Shown here piece after piece: positions 51,068-59,725 of a stretch of DNA of 64,000 bases; position 1 is the stretch's first letter; each line of letters begins with the position of its first letter. The stretch spans positions 645,775 to 709,774 of the forward strand of contig JAXGZS010000001.1 of the NCBI GenBank assembly GCA_040776805.1. The letters run 5' to 3'. This DNA is from UBA7702 sp040776805. Lineage in GTDB: Bacteria; Bacillota; Dehalobacteriia; UBA7702. A model generated the notes under the pieces. It saw nothing but the letters and a program-made list of their open reading frames with translations, did no database searches and was not told the DNA's origin. A program made the position numbers and the translations under genes.

Positions 51068-51379
51068 ATGGCGAAAAGTGTAATCGAACCGGGGGTTTGC
51101 GGTATGATCACCCATGTTACGGTAGAGGATAAGGACGGCATGAACATGACGTTGAAAGTTGATTCCCAGTGTCCCGCCTACAAAGATCTTGACCAGCGGC
51201 TGCCGGAGGTCAGTATGATGGCGGGGTTCGATCCTTTGGGTACCGGCCTTATTTACGAAGCTTGCCGTGCCAAGTGTAAACACGGCGCCTGCCCCGTGCC
51301 GATGGGTATCATCAAAACCGTGGAGGTCGCCGCCAATATGGCGTTGCCCAAGGATGTAAAAGTTACCATCGAGAAATAA
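51068..51379 (+). CDS. Small Cys-containing protein, DUF6951-like
   Basis: 103-aa soluble protein with five to six cysteines: EPGVCG near 7-12, SQCPAY near 33, EACRAKCKHGACPVP near 64-78. The spacing in the last cluster suggests a metal or iron-sulfur ligand set. It resembles small DUF6951-type proteins of anaerobes, but I cannot assign function. AAGGAG is placed well before ATG 51068. It stands alone after the PBP gene and before a terminator. Confidence 0.7.
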   Translation: MAKSVIEPGVCGMITHVTVEDKDGMNMTLKVDSQCPAYKDLDQRLPEVSMMAGFDPLGTGLIYEACRAKCKHGACPVPMGIIKTVEVAANMALPKDVKVTIEK

Positions 51380-51406
51380 AACAAAGCAAAGATGATTGTG
51401 TTAATC

Positions 51407-51466
51407 AAAAAAGAGACTGCCAGAGAATCCAGCTTGCGCTTGCGTTTTCCGACAGTCTCTTTTTTT
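51407..51466. terminator. Bidirectional terminator between Cys-rich gene and AI-2E permease
   Basis: Arms AAAAAAGAGACTG (51407-51419) and CAGTCTCTTTTTT (51453-51465), T-rich on both strands. Confidence 0.9.
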
Positions 51467-51485
51467 AGATCAGAATCAATTGGTC

Positions 51486-52664
51486 TTAATAGCGGATTTG
51501 GTTCTTTTCCGAGGCGTATTCCTCGGTTTTTATCGGCATCTGTTTTTGCCGCAGTTTGTTCTCACTCCACTCCTTAAAGAGCACGTAGATGATGGCAAAA
51601 AGAGGCACGCCGATGACCATGCCGATGAAGCCGAAGAGCTGGTTGCCGATGACGATGGCAAAAACAATCCAAATGGCGGAAAGGCCGATGGAATAACCTA
51701 AGATTTTTGGACCGATAATATTACCGTCTACCTGTTGAAGAATGAGAATGAAGAGCAGGAACCAAAGGGCTTTGGCGGGGTCGACGATTAAAATGATGAA
51801 AAAACAGGGGACGGCGCCGATGATCGGCCCAAAAAAGGGTATGATATTGGTGATGCCGATGATCACGGCTACCAGCAGCGCGTAAGGGAAATGGAAGATA
51901 GAAAGGCAGATAAAGGCGAGGATTCCGATGATAAGCGAATCCAGCAGCTTCCCGGAGATGAAACTGCTGAAGGTTTCATTGGAAAGACTGGTGAGCTGCA
52001 AGAGCCGTTCCACCTTTTCCTTTTTCATATGGGCGTAAAGCACTTTTTTGGTTTGGGCGTAAAACCGTTCTTTCCTGGCCAAAAAGTAAATGGAAACAAC
52101 AATGGCAATGAAAAGATTGACGATGATCGAAGTGATTTTTGTGGTGATATTTACGGTATACGGCAATACGTAGTCGGTGAAGAAGGAGGGCAGAGAATCC
52201 TCTAAGCCGATGAGTTTCACCGTGGCCCAGTCGAGAATATTTGTGGCCCAAACGTGGTTGGCGGCGAAAGTCGTGGAGAAGGCGGTGAAGTTTTCGATGT
52301 ATCCCGCCGTGTTGCCGATCAGCCCCGCGATGCTGTCGGCGGTTTGCGGCACGATGATGGCAATGCAGAGGATCACGATGATCAAGGCCAATAAAAACCC
52401 ACAGATCATCGCGGCGGATCGTTGTATTTTGCTGTTCTTGATTTTTTTGAAAACACGGCGTTCAAAAAATACCATAAAGAAGTTGACGAAATAAGCGATG
52501 ATCAGGCCCCATAAGAAAGGCTTGAAAACCGCCAAAACCCAGCCGATCCACGACAAGACATCTTCAATCCGGGAGAGGATGAAATAAAAGAGGATGCCGC
52601 CGAAGACCAAAAAGGCAAAGCCGATGGATTGTTGAGAAAAATACTTTTCGAATCGTTCTTTCAT
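51486..52664 (-). CDS. AI-2E (PerM)-family transporter
   Basis: 392-aa permease, a paralogue of the one before alaS but with low identity by eye. Spans near 15-60, 85-110, a soluble stretch with the helix YAHMKKEKVERLLQL near 200-225, and the conserved IGITNIIPFFGPIIGAVPCF near 277-296. The C-terminus is Lys/Glu-rich. ATG 52664 preferred: AGGAAA lies upstream of it, and the longer frame runs into the promoter (-10 TATAAT on the minus strand near 52698). Substrate unknown. Confidence 0.88.
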   Translation of the reverse strand: MKERFEKYFSQQSIGFAFLVFGGILFYFILSRIEDVLSWIGWVLAVFKPFLWGLIIAYFVNFFMVFFERRVFKKIKNSKIQRSAAMICGFLLALIIVILCIAIIVPQTADSIAGLIGNTAGYIENFTAFSTTFAANHVWATNILDWATVKLIGLEDSLPSFFTDYVLPYTVNITTKITSIIVNLFIAIVVSIYFLARKERFYAQTKKVLYAHMKKEKVERLLQLTSLSNETFSSFISGKLLDSLIIGILAFICLSIFHFPYALLVAVIIGITNIIPFFGPIIGAVPCFFIILIVDPAKALWFLLFILILQQVDGNIIGPKILGYSIGLSAIWIVFAIVIGNQLFGFIGMVIGVPLFAIIYVLFKEWSENKLRQKQMPIKTEEYASEKNQIRY

Positions 52665-52786
52665 ATGATCGTTTCCTTTGAAAATCTTAATTTCATTATA
52701 CAATGGCCGGGAAAAATAGTCTATCATTTCCTTGAAAAATATGATATCATAGAAACAGAGAGTATGTATATTTATGGGAGTTTACT

Positions 52787-53719
52787 ATGTCGCATTTTAC
52801 AACACACCACATTTTCGGTCAGCAGGTTTTAAGAGACGCCGCTTTTGACACGGCCCGCCTCGTGGAGGAGAACCTCTCCGCGTTTTGCTGGGGACTGCAA
52901 GGCGCCGACCTCTTATACAGCCACCGTTATATTGACGAATACAGTGAATTGCCCCTTTACGGACGCCTGATTCATGGGGAGAAAACCAACACGCTGTTCA
53001 CCTTTTTGGCCCACGATCTGATCAATCACAGAAAATGCGTCGATTTTGAGATGCTGATGGCATATTATTACGGCTTCTGCTGTCATTATGCCCTCGACTG
53101 TAAATGTCATCCCTACGTGTTTTCCCTGCAAAAACAGATGGAAGACGCCTCAACAGATCCTTCTAAAACCATGGGTTCCCATTGGCGCATCGAAGATGGG
53201 ATGGATCACGAGCTGTCCGAAGCGCTGACGCACTTTTGTCCCGCGGCCAGCGCCGCGGAGGATTATTATATTGCGGACCGTAGCGTACGTCGAACCATCG
53301 CCGGGCTTTACAGCCGCATTCTCTGGAACGTTTATGAAGTACGGGTACAGGCGAAAAAAGTGGAAGAATGCTTTGCCGACGGGATTTGGCGCACCGACCT
53401 GATCTACGACGTGGAGGGCAGGCTGAAACCCTACGCCATAATGAACCGGCAGGTTCTGCAAAGCTGCGCCGATGTCTGCTCCTATTTTGCCAATATCGCG
53501 CCGACGGTTGACGACTATTTAAACTTGAAACGCGTCGCCTGGTTCCACCACGGCGATCAGGCAGAACACCGGGAAAGCGTCATCGACTTGATGGGCCAAG
53601 GCAAAGAGCTGGCTCTTACCTTATGGCAATTAAGCGCTCACGGGGTCAAACAGGGGAACCGCCACTTGATCAGCAATTTTGACTTCAGCCGCTCCTTTGT
53701 GGACGGGAAATTCAGATAA
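52787..53719 (+). CDS. Zinc-dependent phospholipase C-like protein
   Basis: 310-aa mostly helical protein of the clostridial ZnPLC-like family. HHIFGQQVL near 7-15, WGLQGADLLYSHRY near 37, LAHDLINHRK near 74 and YGFCCHYALDCKCHPYV near 95-111 provide the usual metal-binding His/Asp set. There is no signal peptide, so it is cytoplasmic, and lipase activity is unproven for this family. Its promoter is weak and divergent from the AI-2E permease. Confidence 0.8.
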   Translation: MSHFTTHHIFGQQVLRDAAFDTARLVEENLSAFCWGLQGADLLYSHRYIDEYSELPLYGRLIHGEKTNTLFTFLAHDLINHRKCVDFEMLMAYYYGFCCHYALDCKCHPYVFSLQKQMEDASTDPSKTMGSHWRIEDGMDHELSEALTHFCPAASAAEDYYIADRSVRRTIAGLYSRILWNVYEVRVQAKKVEECFADGIWRTDLIYDVEGRLKPYAIMNRQVLQSCADVCSYFANIAPTVDDYLNLKRVAWFHHGDQAEHRESVIDLMGQGKELALTLWQLSAHGVKQGNRHLISNFDFSRSFVDGKFR

Positions 53720-54009
53720 TTTTAATAACTCAGATATATCAGATAGATCAGTTGGATTAAAAAAATTAGATCAAATTAGAAAAAGCTGATTTTTAGTTAT
53801 CAAACCCTCCTTTGCCGTATAGTTATTATAGAAGGAGGGTTTTCTTCGTTTGTCGGTCAGCCGCATAGAGCAGCACCGCGCTAAAAACGGGACGCCGAAG
53901 TATCCTTTGTACACGGCGGGCCCAGCGTTTGCCGTGTTTTGCCCGGTACGGTTGGAGACGATCCTATAACCCGAAGCGAACCGCGAAAGCAAGCCTTGCT
54001 TTTGTATTT
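53720..54009 (+). other. Gene-free leader region of the guanylyltransferase gene
   Basis: About 290 bp without a supportable gene. It contains the 11-bp hairpin AAACCCTCCTT (53802-53812) / AAGGAGGGTTT (53832-53842), a second hairpin ACACGGC/GCCGTGT (53911-53937), and a smaller AAGCAAG/TTGCTT hairpin near 53985-54000. No protein of any length could be supported on either strand. Confidence 0.55.
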
Positions 54010-54035
54010 AACCCTCCTTTTCGAGAAGGAGGGTT
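54010..54035 (+). promoter_or_regulatory. Hairpin sequestering the ribosome-binding site of the guanylyltransferase gene
   Basis: AACCCTCCTT (54010-54019), loop TTCGAG, AAGGAGGGTT (54026-54035). The right arm is the Shine-Dalgarno itself, six bases before ATG 54040, so translation should need this stem to be opened. The same arms occur at 53802-53842. Confidence 0.65.
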
Positions 54036-54039
54036 TTGT

Positions 54040-55104
54040 ATGGTGGAAAAAGTCATCCCTTTGATCATTGCCGGCGGAAAAGGCAGCCGTTTCTGGCCGT
54101 TGAGCAGAGAGAACTGTCCGAAACAATTTCTCAGCATTGACGGCGGTGATTCTTTGTTGAAAAGAGCCTTTTTAAGAGCGCAGGCCATTGCCGTGAACGC
54201 CGTTCCGTATATCATTGCCGGTGAGGACCAGCGGGAACAGGTTTGTGCGGCCCTCAGCGGCGAAGAAGGGAACTATCAGTTCATCGGCGAACCCTTTGGC
54301 AACAATACCGCTGTCGCCGTTTTTTGGGCCTGCAAATGTTTGAAAGAAAAAGAGGAACGCGGTATCGTCGCCGTGCTTCCTTCCGATCACCAGATTCCCG
54401 ATCAAGAGGGCTTTGCCGGCACACTCAAAAAAGCCGTTGAAGTTGCGGCTTTGAAGCAGTCCATTGTGGTGGTTGGCGTCACGCCCCATTATCCCGCCAC
54501 CGGTTACGGTTATGTGGAGCGGGGTAGAAAAGAACACCTTGAAAACGATGCTTACTATCATGTCCGCCGTTTCGTGGAAAAACCCCACCGGGAAAAGGCC
54601 CGGCGTTATCTCAAAAAGGGGACGTATCATTGGAACTGCGGCATGTCTGTTTTTCCTCTGACGGCGATTTTTGAGATCTTCGACCGTCATCTGCCGTCCT
54701 TTGGCCAAAAATTCGCCGATATCGGCCTTTACGACCGGGAAGGATTGGTAAGAGCCTACCGGGAAGCGGAAAACGTATCCTTTGACGTCGGTATTTTGGA
54801 AAAAGAAAAGGATACTTACCTGGTGGAAGCGGAATTCCGCTGGGACGACGTGGGCAGTTACAACAGCCTCGGTTCGCTGATTCGCCCCGACGAGCAGCTC
54901 AACATCGTAAAGGGCAACCATATTTTGAAGGATGTGCGCAATTCGGTGATTTTAACCGATAACCGGCTTTGTGCCGTGGTGGGCATGAAGGATGTGGTGA
55001 TCGCGGAAGACCACGGCGTTTTGTTGATTTGTCCCCGGCGGCGGGTAGAGGAGATCAAGGAGATTGTCGCGGCGCTGAAAGAGGAAAACCAAACATACCA
55101 ATAA
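54040..55104 (+). CDS. manC: Mannose-1-phosphate guanylyltransferase
   Basis: 354-aa nucleotidyltransferase making GDP-mannose. The signature IIAGGKGSRFWPLSRENCPKQF is at residues 9-30 (shown here in part: GGKGSRFWPLSR), with FVEKPHREKA near 173 and WNCGMSVFP near 197. No C-terminal phosphomannose isomerase domain, so it is the short single-function form. No other GDP-sugar gene lies nearby. Start ATG 54040 fixed by the AAGGAGGG site; the longer frame runs through the leader. Confidence 0.9.
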   Translation: MVEKVIPLIIAGGKGSRFWPLSRENCPKQFLSIDGGDSLLKRAFLRAQAIAVNAVPYIIAGEDQREQVCAALSGEEGNYQFIGEPFGNNTAVAVFWACKCLKEKEERGIVAVLPSDHQIPDQEGFAGTLKKAVEVAALKQSIVVVGVTPHYPATGYGYVERGRKEHLENDAYYHVRRFVEKPHREKARRYLKKGTYHWNCGMSVFPLTAIFEIFDRHLPSFGQKFADIGLYDREGLVRAYREAENVSFDVGILEKEKDTYLVEAEFRWDDVGSYNSLGSLIRPDEQLNIVKGNHILKDVRNSVILTDNRLCAVVGMKDVVIAEDHGVLLICPRRRVEEIKEIVAALKEENQTYQ

Positions 55105-55148
55105 GAACAAATAAGATCAAACCAATGAAATGAAATTCATGAAATGGT

Positions 55149-55175
55149 ACTGCCCCGTTTGCCGGGGCAGTTTTT
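55149..55175 (+). terminator. Terminator after manC
   Basis: ACTGCCCCG (55149-55157) and CGGGGCAGT (55163-55171) followed by T5. Confidence 0.93.
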
Positions 55176-55305
55176 CGTGAGAGCGGCGCCGCAGTCGAAG
55201 AGGAAGCAAGGCGCGGTTAAAAATTTTCTTTGCCGCGGGGAAAGGGAAACGTAAAGGATTGGACTTATACAGGCGTCCTTTCTAATGTTCGCCTTTTGCG
55301 TTTTC

Positions 55306-55334
55306 TTGACGAAACAGAGATAATTTGATAAAAT
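55306..55334 (+). promoter_or_regulatory. Promoter of the pur operon
   Basis: TTGACG (55306-55311), 17 bp, TAAAAT (55329-55334). Confidence 0.7.
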
Positions 55335-55416
55335 TTATATATTATCTTTTCGTCACAGCAGGAGAAAAAGTTCCTTGCTCTGCCGCTGTCAACGGGAGGA
55401 TTTTCGGAGGTGTAGC

Positions 55417-55938
55417 GTGAAAAAAGCGAAAGTAATCATTGTCATGGGCAGCGATTCCGATCTGCCGCAGATGGAAGCTGCTGCGAATATTTTAGACGAG
55501 TTCAAAATTCCCTACGAAATCCATGTTTCTTCGGCCCACAGAACGCCGGAAAGAACCCATGAAATTGTCGCAAAGGGTGAAAAAAACGGCGCCGAAGTCT
55601 TCATTGCCGCGGCGGGAGGCGCAGCCCATCTTGGGGGCGTAGTGGCCTCGGCGACCACGCTGCCGGTGATCGCCGTGCCGATTGCCACCAATGTCATGGG
55701 CGGTATGGATTCTTTGCTCTCCACGGTGCAGATGCCTCCGGGAATTCCCGTAGCCACCGTTGCCATCGGCGGAGCCAAAAACGCGGGGATCCTGGCCGCC
55801 CAAATTTTATCGCTGAAAGATGAAAATCTGCGTGTAACTTTAAAAGAATTTAGGCAAGCCATGGCTGACGGCGTGATCAAAAAAGATGAAAAACTCCAGT
55901 CCATGACGGTGCGAGAATATTTGGAAGAGAAGAAGTAA
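55417..55938 (+). CDS. purE: N5-carboxyaminoimidazole ribonucleotide mutase
   Basis: 173-aa class I PurE, which moves the carboxyl group from N5-CAIR to CAIR. GSDSDLPQMEAA near 11 and SSAHRTPERT near 40 (catalytic His) are present, then a Gly-rich AAAGGAAHLGGVVAS stretch near 66-80. GTG 55417 behind CGGAGGTG was chosen over an earlier frame. It starts the six-gene purine operon. Confidence 0.96.
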   Translation: MKKAKVIIVMGSDSDLPQMEAAANILDEFKIPYEIHVSSAHRTPERTHEIVAKGEKNGAEVFIAAAGGAAHLGGVVASATTLPVIAVPIATNVMGGMDSLLSTVQMPPGIPVATVAIGGAKNAGILAAQILSLKDENLRVTLKEFRQAMADGVIKKDEKLQSMTVREYLEEKK

Positions 55939-55950
55939 GGAGAAGAGAGT

Positions 55951-57243
55951 ATGATTGGTCGTTACAGTCTGCCCCAAATGCAAGCCATCTGGGAACAGGA
56001 AAACCGCTTTCATCAAATGATGGAAGTGGAGATCTGCGCTTCCGAGGCCATGGCCGAACTGGGTTATATTCCCGAGGAAGCCGCGAAAAACATTCGCGAG
56101 AAAGCGTGTTTCAACGCGGAGCGCATCACAGAAATCGAAGAGGTGGTGAAGCATGACGTCATTGCCTTTTTAACGGCAATCGGCGAAAACGTCGGCGAGG
56201 ACTCCAAATACATCCATATGGGGATGACCTCCTCGGATGTTCTTGATACCGCCCTTGGTTTACAGATGAAGGAAAGCACGGATTTACTGCTGACCAAAAT
56301 GAGGGAGTTCCGCGAGGTGTTGGCCGCCTTGGCGAAAAAACATAAATATGCCATCATGACGGGAAGGACCCACGGCATCCACGCGGAGCCGGTGACCTTC
56401 GGTTTGAAGATGGCGCTTTTTGTGGTGGAAATGGATCGGGATATCAAACGTATGGAACAGGTGCAGGAAACCGTTTCCGTGGGCATGATCTCCGGCGCTG
56501 TAGGCACCTTCGCCAATATCGATCCCAGAGTGGAAGAAATGGTTTGCAGCCGTTTGGGCTTAAAGCCGGAACCCGTATCCACCCAGATCATTCAGCGGGA
56601 CCGTCACGCCACCTTCATGTGCGCCCTCGCCGTGGTTGGCGCCAGCCTGGAAAAGATGGCCACGGAAATCAGAAATCTCCAGCGCACGGATATCCTGGAA
56701 GTGGAGGAATCCTTCGCCAAAGGGCAGAAGGGTTCTTCGGCAATGCCCCATAAGAAAAATCCCATCACCGCCGAGCGGGTCGCCGGTCTTTCCCGGGTGC
56801 TCCGCGGCAACGCCCAGGCCGCTTTGGAAAACGTGGCCCTTTGGCATGAAAGGGATATCACCCATTCCTCCGTGGAACGCATCATCATTCCCGATTCCTG
56901 TCTTTTGCTCGATTACATGCTGCACCTGATGATTCAGATTTTTGCCAATTTAGAAGTGCACGAAGATAACATGAAAGCCAACCTCGAAAAAACGCTGGGC
57001 CTCGTCTTCTCCCAAAGGGTGATGCTGAAGCTCATCGATAAGGGCATGAGCCGGGAAAAGGCCTATGAATGGGTGCAACGCAACGCCCTTTACGCCTGGC
57101 AGACCAAAACCGACTTTGAATACCTCGTTTCGGAAGACAAAGATATCGCCCGTTTCCTTTCCAAGGAAGAAATCGACGAATTGTTCGACTACGATTACCA
57201 TTTGAAAAATATCAATTATATTTTTGAACGTATTGGTCTTTAA
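55951..57243 (+). CDS. purB: Adenylosuccinate lyase
   Basis: 430-aa fumarase-superfamily homotetramer acting twice in purine synthesis (SAICAR to AICAR, adenylosuccinate to AMP). GRTHGIHAEPVTFG near 139-152 and the signature GSSAMPHKKNPITAE near 261-275 carry the catalytic His and Ser. AAGGAG precedes ATG 55951. It is followed by purC after 16 bp. Confidence 0.97.
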   Translation: MIGRYSLPQMQAIWEQENRFHQMMEVEICASEAMAELGYIPEEAAKNIREKACFNAERITEIEEVVKHDVIAFLTAIGENVGEDSKYIHMGMTSSDVLDTALGLQMKESTDLLLTKMREFREVLAALAKKHKYAIMTGRTHGIHAEPVTFGLKMALFVVEMDRDIKRMEQVQETVSVGMISGAVGTFANIDPRVEEMVCSRLGLKPEPVSTQIIQRDRHATFMCALAVVGASLEKMATEIRNLQRTDILEVEESFAKGQKGSSAMPHKKNPITAERVAGLSRVLRGNAQAALENVALWHERDITHSSVERIIIPDSCLLLDYMLHLMIQIFANLEVHEDNMKANLEKTLGLVFSQRVMLKLIDKGMSREKAYEWVQRNALYAWQTKTDFEYLVSEDKDIARFLSKEEIDELFDYDYHLKNINYIFERIGL

Positions 57244-57259
57244 GGAGGAAAAAACCATC

Positions 57260-57970
57260 ATGAACATAGAAAAAAAAGAAATGCTTTACGAAGGCAAAGC
57301 AAAAAAGATGTTTTTAACCAGCGATCCCGATGTGATCTGGGTGGAATATAAAGACGACGCCACGGCCTTTGACGGCCAGAAAAAAGGCACCATTGTCGGG
57401 AAAGGCCATCTGAACAACGAAATTTCCGCCATCTTCTTTACCATGCTGAAAGAAAACGGCGTGAAAAACCACTTCATTGAAAAAGTCTCCCCCACGGAGC
57501 AGCTGGTCAAAAAGAATACGATTTTACCCCTGGAAGTGATCGTCCGCAACGTCGCCGCCGGTTCCCTGGCCAAAAGGCTCGGCCTTCCCGAAGGCACGCC
57601 CCTGAAAAAGACGGTGCTGGAATACTGCTATAAAAACGACGCGCTGGGCGATCCCATGATCAACGATTATCATATCGCCGCCATGGAATGGGCCACCTCG
57701 GAACAGCTGGCATTCATCGCCGAAACATCTTTGAAGGTCAATGAGATTCTCAAAGCGTACCTTTTAAAACGCAATATTAAGATCATCGACTTTAAATTGG
57801 AATACGGCACCTTCCACGGGGAAGTTATGCTCTCCGATGAGATTTCCCCTGATACCTGCCGCTTCTGGGATACCGAAACCAACGAGAAACTCGACAAAGA
57901 CCGCTTCAGAAGAGACCTGGGCAATGTGGAAGACGCCTATCAGGAAATTTTGAAACGTTTGAGTGAATAA
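57260..57970 (+). CDS. purC: SAICAR synthetase
   Basis: 236-aa phosphoribosylaminoimidazole-succinocarboxamide synthase. LYEGKAKKMF near 8, DDATAFDGQKKGTI near 33, and the two family signatures around LPLEVIVRNVAAGS near 91 and IIDFKLEYG near 175 are present. ATG 57260 with GGAGG upstream. Confidence 0.97.
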   Translation: MNIEKKEMLYEGKAKKMFLTSDPDVIWVEYKDDATAFDGQKKGTIVGKGHLNNEISAIFFTMLKENGVKNHFIEKVSPTEQLVKKNTILPLEVIVRNVAAGSLAKRLGLPEGTPLKKTVLEYCYKNDALGDPMINDYHIAAMEWATSEQLAFIAETSLKVNEILKAYLLKRNIKIIDFKLEYGTFHGEVMLSDEISPDTCRFWDTETNEKLDKDRFRRDLGNVEDAYQEILKRLSE

Positions 57971-58128
57971 ATTTACAAATCTACGCGGAGAAACTTTCCC
58001 TAAGACGCCCCGTCGTTTTACGCTTTGCGGCAGACGAAAACCCCTCACACCCTGAACCGGTGGGCCCGAATTGGGCGGGGCTTTTTGCCGCGGCGCAAAA
58101 CGAATCGGCGGCGGACGAAAGGAGCAAT
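57971..58128 (+). other. Gene-free GC-rich gap inside the pur operon
   Basis: 158 bp between purC and purM where purF often lies in clostridia. It contains GCCC-GAATT-GGGC followed by GGGGCTTTTT, a weak terminator-like hairpin (58064-58086), and GACG/CGTC repeats. No promoter hexamers after it and no remnant of purF could be read. Confidence 0.45.
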
Positions 58129-59154
58129 ATGGGAATTTCATACAAAGACGCCGGCGTTGACATCGACAAGGGAAACGAAGCCGTTCAGCTCATGAAGAAG
58201 CATGTCAAATCCACCTTTAACGAAAATGTCCTTACAGACATCGGCGGTTTCGGCGGCCTTTTTCAGCTGCCAACGGCGGCATATAAAGAACCGGTTCTCG
58301 TTTCCGGCACCGATGGCGTCGGTACCAAACTAAAAATTGCCATGCTCATGGACAAGCACGATACCATCGGTATCGACGCTGTGGCCATGTGTGTCAACGA
58401 TATTCTGGTGCAGGGGGCGACTCCCCTGTTTTTCCTTGATTACCTGGCCTGCGGCAAACTGCAGCCGGAAAAAATTGCCGCCATCGTCAGCGGCGTGGCC
58501 GAAGGCTGCCGTCAAAGCAAGGCGGCGCTGATCGGCGGTGAAACCGCGGAAATGCCCGATTTTTACGGGGAGGACGAATACGATATCGCCGGCTTTGCCG
58601 TGGGCGTCGTCGAAAAAAGTAAAATCGTCAATGGCAGCCGCACCGAAGTGGGTGATGTGATGCTGGCGCTGCCTTCCAGCGGCGTTCATTCCAACGGATT
58701 TTCCCTGATTCGAAAGATCGTCTTTGATAAGGCGGGGCTTTCTGTTGACGACAATATCCCGGAATTCGGCTGCACCCTCGGAGAAGAGCTGCTGAAGCCG
58801 ACGAAAATCTACGTGCCGGAGATTCTGCCGCTCCTGCAAAAATACGACATCAAAGCCATGAGCCATATCACCGGCGGCGGCCTGATTGAGAATATTCCCC
58901 GTTGTATCAAGCCCGACCTCAACGCCGTGATCGACGTTGCCTGGCCGGTGCCGGCGGTCTTTTCCTATTTACAGAAAGCCGGCGGCGTGACGCCTTTGGA
59001 AATGCACCGCGTCTTTAATATGGGGCTGGGCTTCATCGTTATCTGCGACCAGGATACGGCCTTTCGCATTCAAGAGGATGATCCCCGCTTTATGCAGGTG
59101 GGTTATTTGGAAAGGGGCGAAGGCAAAACGGAGATCATGGGGGTCAACGTATGA
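58129..59154 (+). CDS. purM: Phosphoribosylformylglycinamidine cyclo-ligase (AIR synthetase)
   Basis: 341-aa ATP-dependent enzyme closing the imidazole ring. Family sequence SYKDAGVDIDKGNEAVQLMK opens the protein; GTDGVGTKLKIA near 65 and MCVNDILVQGATPLFFLDYL near 88-107, and AGFAVGVVEKS near 155 follow. ATG 58129 behind GAAAGGAGC is preferred to a GTG 69 bp upstream without a ribosome site. It overlaps purN by 4 bp. Confidence 0.97.
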   Translation: MGISYKDAGVDIDKGNEAVQLMKKHVKSTFNENVLTDIGGFGGLFQLPTAAYKEPVLVSGTDGVGTKLKIAMLMDKHDTIGIDAVAMCVNDILVQGATPLFFLDYLACGKLQPEKIAAIVSGVAEGCRQSKAALIGGETAEMPDFYGEDEYDIAGFAVGVVEKSKIVNGSRTEVGDVMLALPSSGVHSNGFSLIRKIVFDKAGLSVDDNIPEFGCTLGEELLKPTKIYVPEILPLLQKYDIKAMSHITGGGLIENIPRCIKPDLNAVIDVAWPVPAVFSYLQKAGGVTPLEMHRVFNMGLGFIVICDQDTAFRIQEDDPRFMQVGYLERGEGKTEIMGVNV

Positions 59155-59714
59155 AGAAGTTTGTCGTGCTGGCCAGCGGCCGGGGGTCAAATTTTAAAGC
59201 GATTCTCAATGAAATCAAAGAAATCAAAAACGGTGGTATCAACGGCGAGATCGTCGCCGTGATTTCCGATCATTTTGACGCGAAAGCGCTGGAGATTGCC
59301 AGGGCGGCGGAGATCGAAGCCATCTACGGCAATCCCCATTCGGGGGAGTACGACGAATGGCTTTTAAACCTCGTTCGGTCCTATGCTCCCGATTATGTGC
59401 TTTTGGCGGGTTATATGCGGATTGTGCCCAAGGAATTTGTGGCGGCTTTCCCCAAGAAAATCATCAACATTCACCCCTCCTTGCTCCCTTCTTTCAAGGG
59501 GCTCCACGCACAGCGCCAGGCGCTGGCATACGGCGTGAAAATCACCGGCTGCACCGTACATTATGTGGATGATGATATGGACACCGGTGAGATCATCGCC
59601 CAGCGGGCTGTCGAAGTCAAAGACGGCGATACCGAAGAAACCTTATCCCAGCGCATTTTGGAGCAGGAACACCGGCTTTATCCCGCTGTGGTTCGGATGC
59701 TTGCGGACAAATAA
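59151..59714 (+). CDS. purN: Phosphoribosylglycinamide formyltransferase
   Basis: 187-aa formyl-tetrahydrofolate-dependent enzyme. Substrate loop GRGSNFKAIL near 9, the catalytic Asn/His in INIHPSLLPSFKG near 104-116, and Asp in DDDMDTGEIIAQ near 140-151. The KGLHAQRQAL segment is typical of the family. It is coupled to purM. Confidence 0.97.
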   Translation: MKKFVVLASGRGSNFKAILNEIKEIKNGGINGEIVAVISDHFDAKALEIARAAEIEAIYGNPHSGEYDEWLLNLVRSYAPDYVLLAGYMRIVPKEFVAAFPKKIINIHPSLLPSFKGLHAQRQALAYGVKITGCTVHYVDDDMDTGEIIAQRAVEVKDGDTEETLSQRILEQEHRLYPAVVRMLADK

Positions 59715-59725
59715 GGGAGGGAAAC

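Larger units (their letters stand above)
55105..55416 (+). other. Gene-free stretch between manC and purE
   Basis: Holds a terminator at 55149-55175, then about 130 bp with nothing recognisable, then the purE promoter. No purine (xpt-type) riboswitch core could be seen in the 80-base purE leader; only a weak hairpin AGCAGGA/TCCTTGCT is present near 55360-55382. Confidence 0.5.

Noticed and set aside
55335..55416. Guanine/adenine riboswitch in the purE leader
   Set aside because: Only a weak hairpin is present; the conserved loop sequences of the purine aptamer were not found.
58060..58128. Upstream GTG start for purM adding 23 residues
   Set aside because: No ribosome site there; GAAAGGAGC and the conserved SYKDAG start support ATG 58129.
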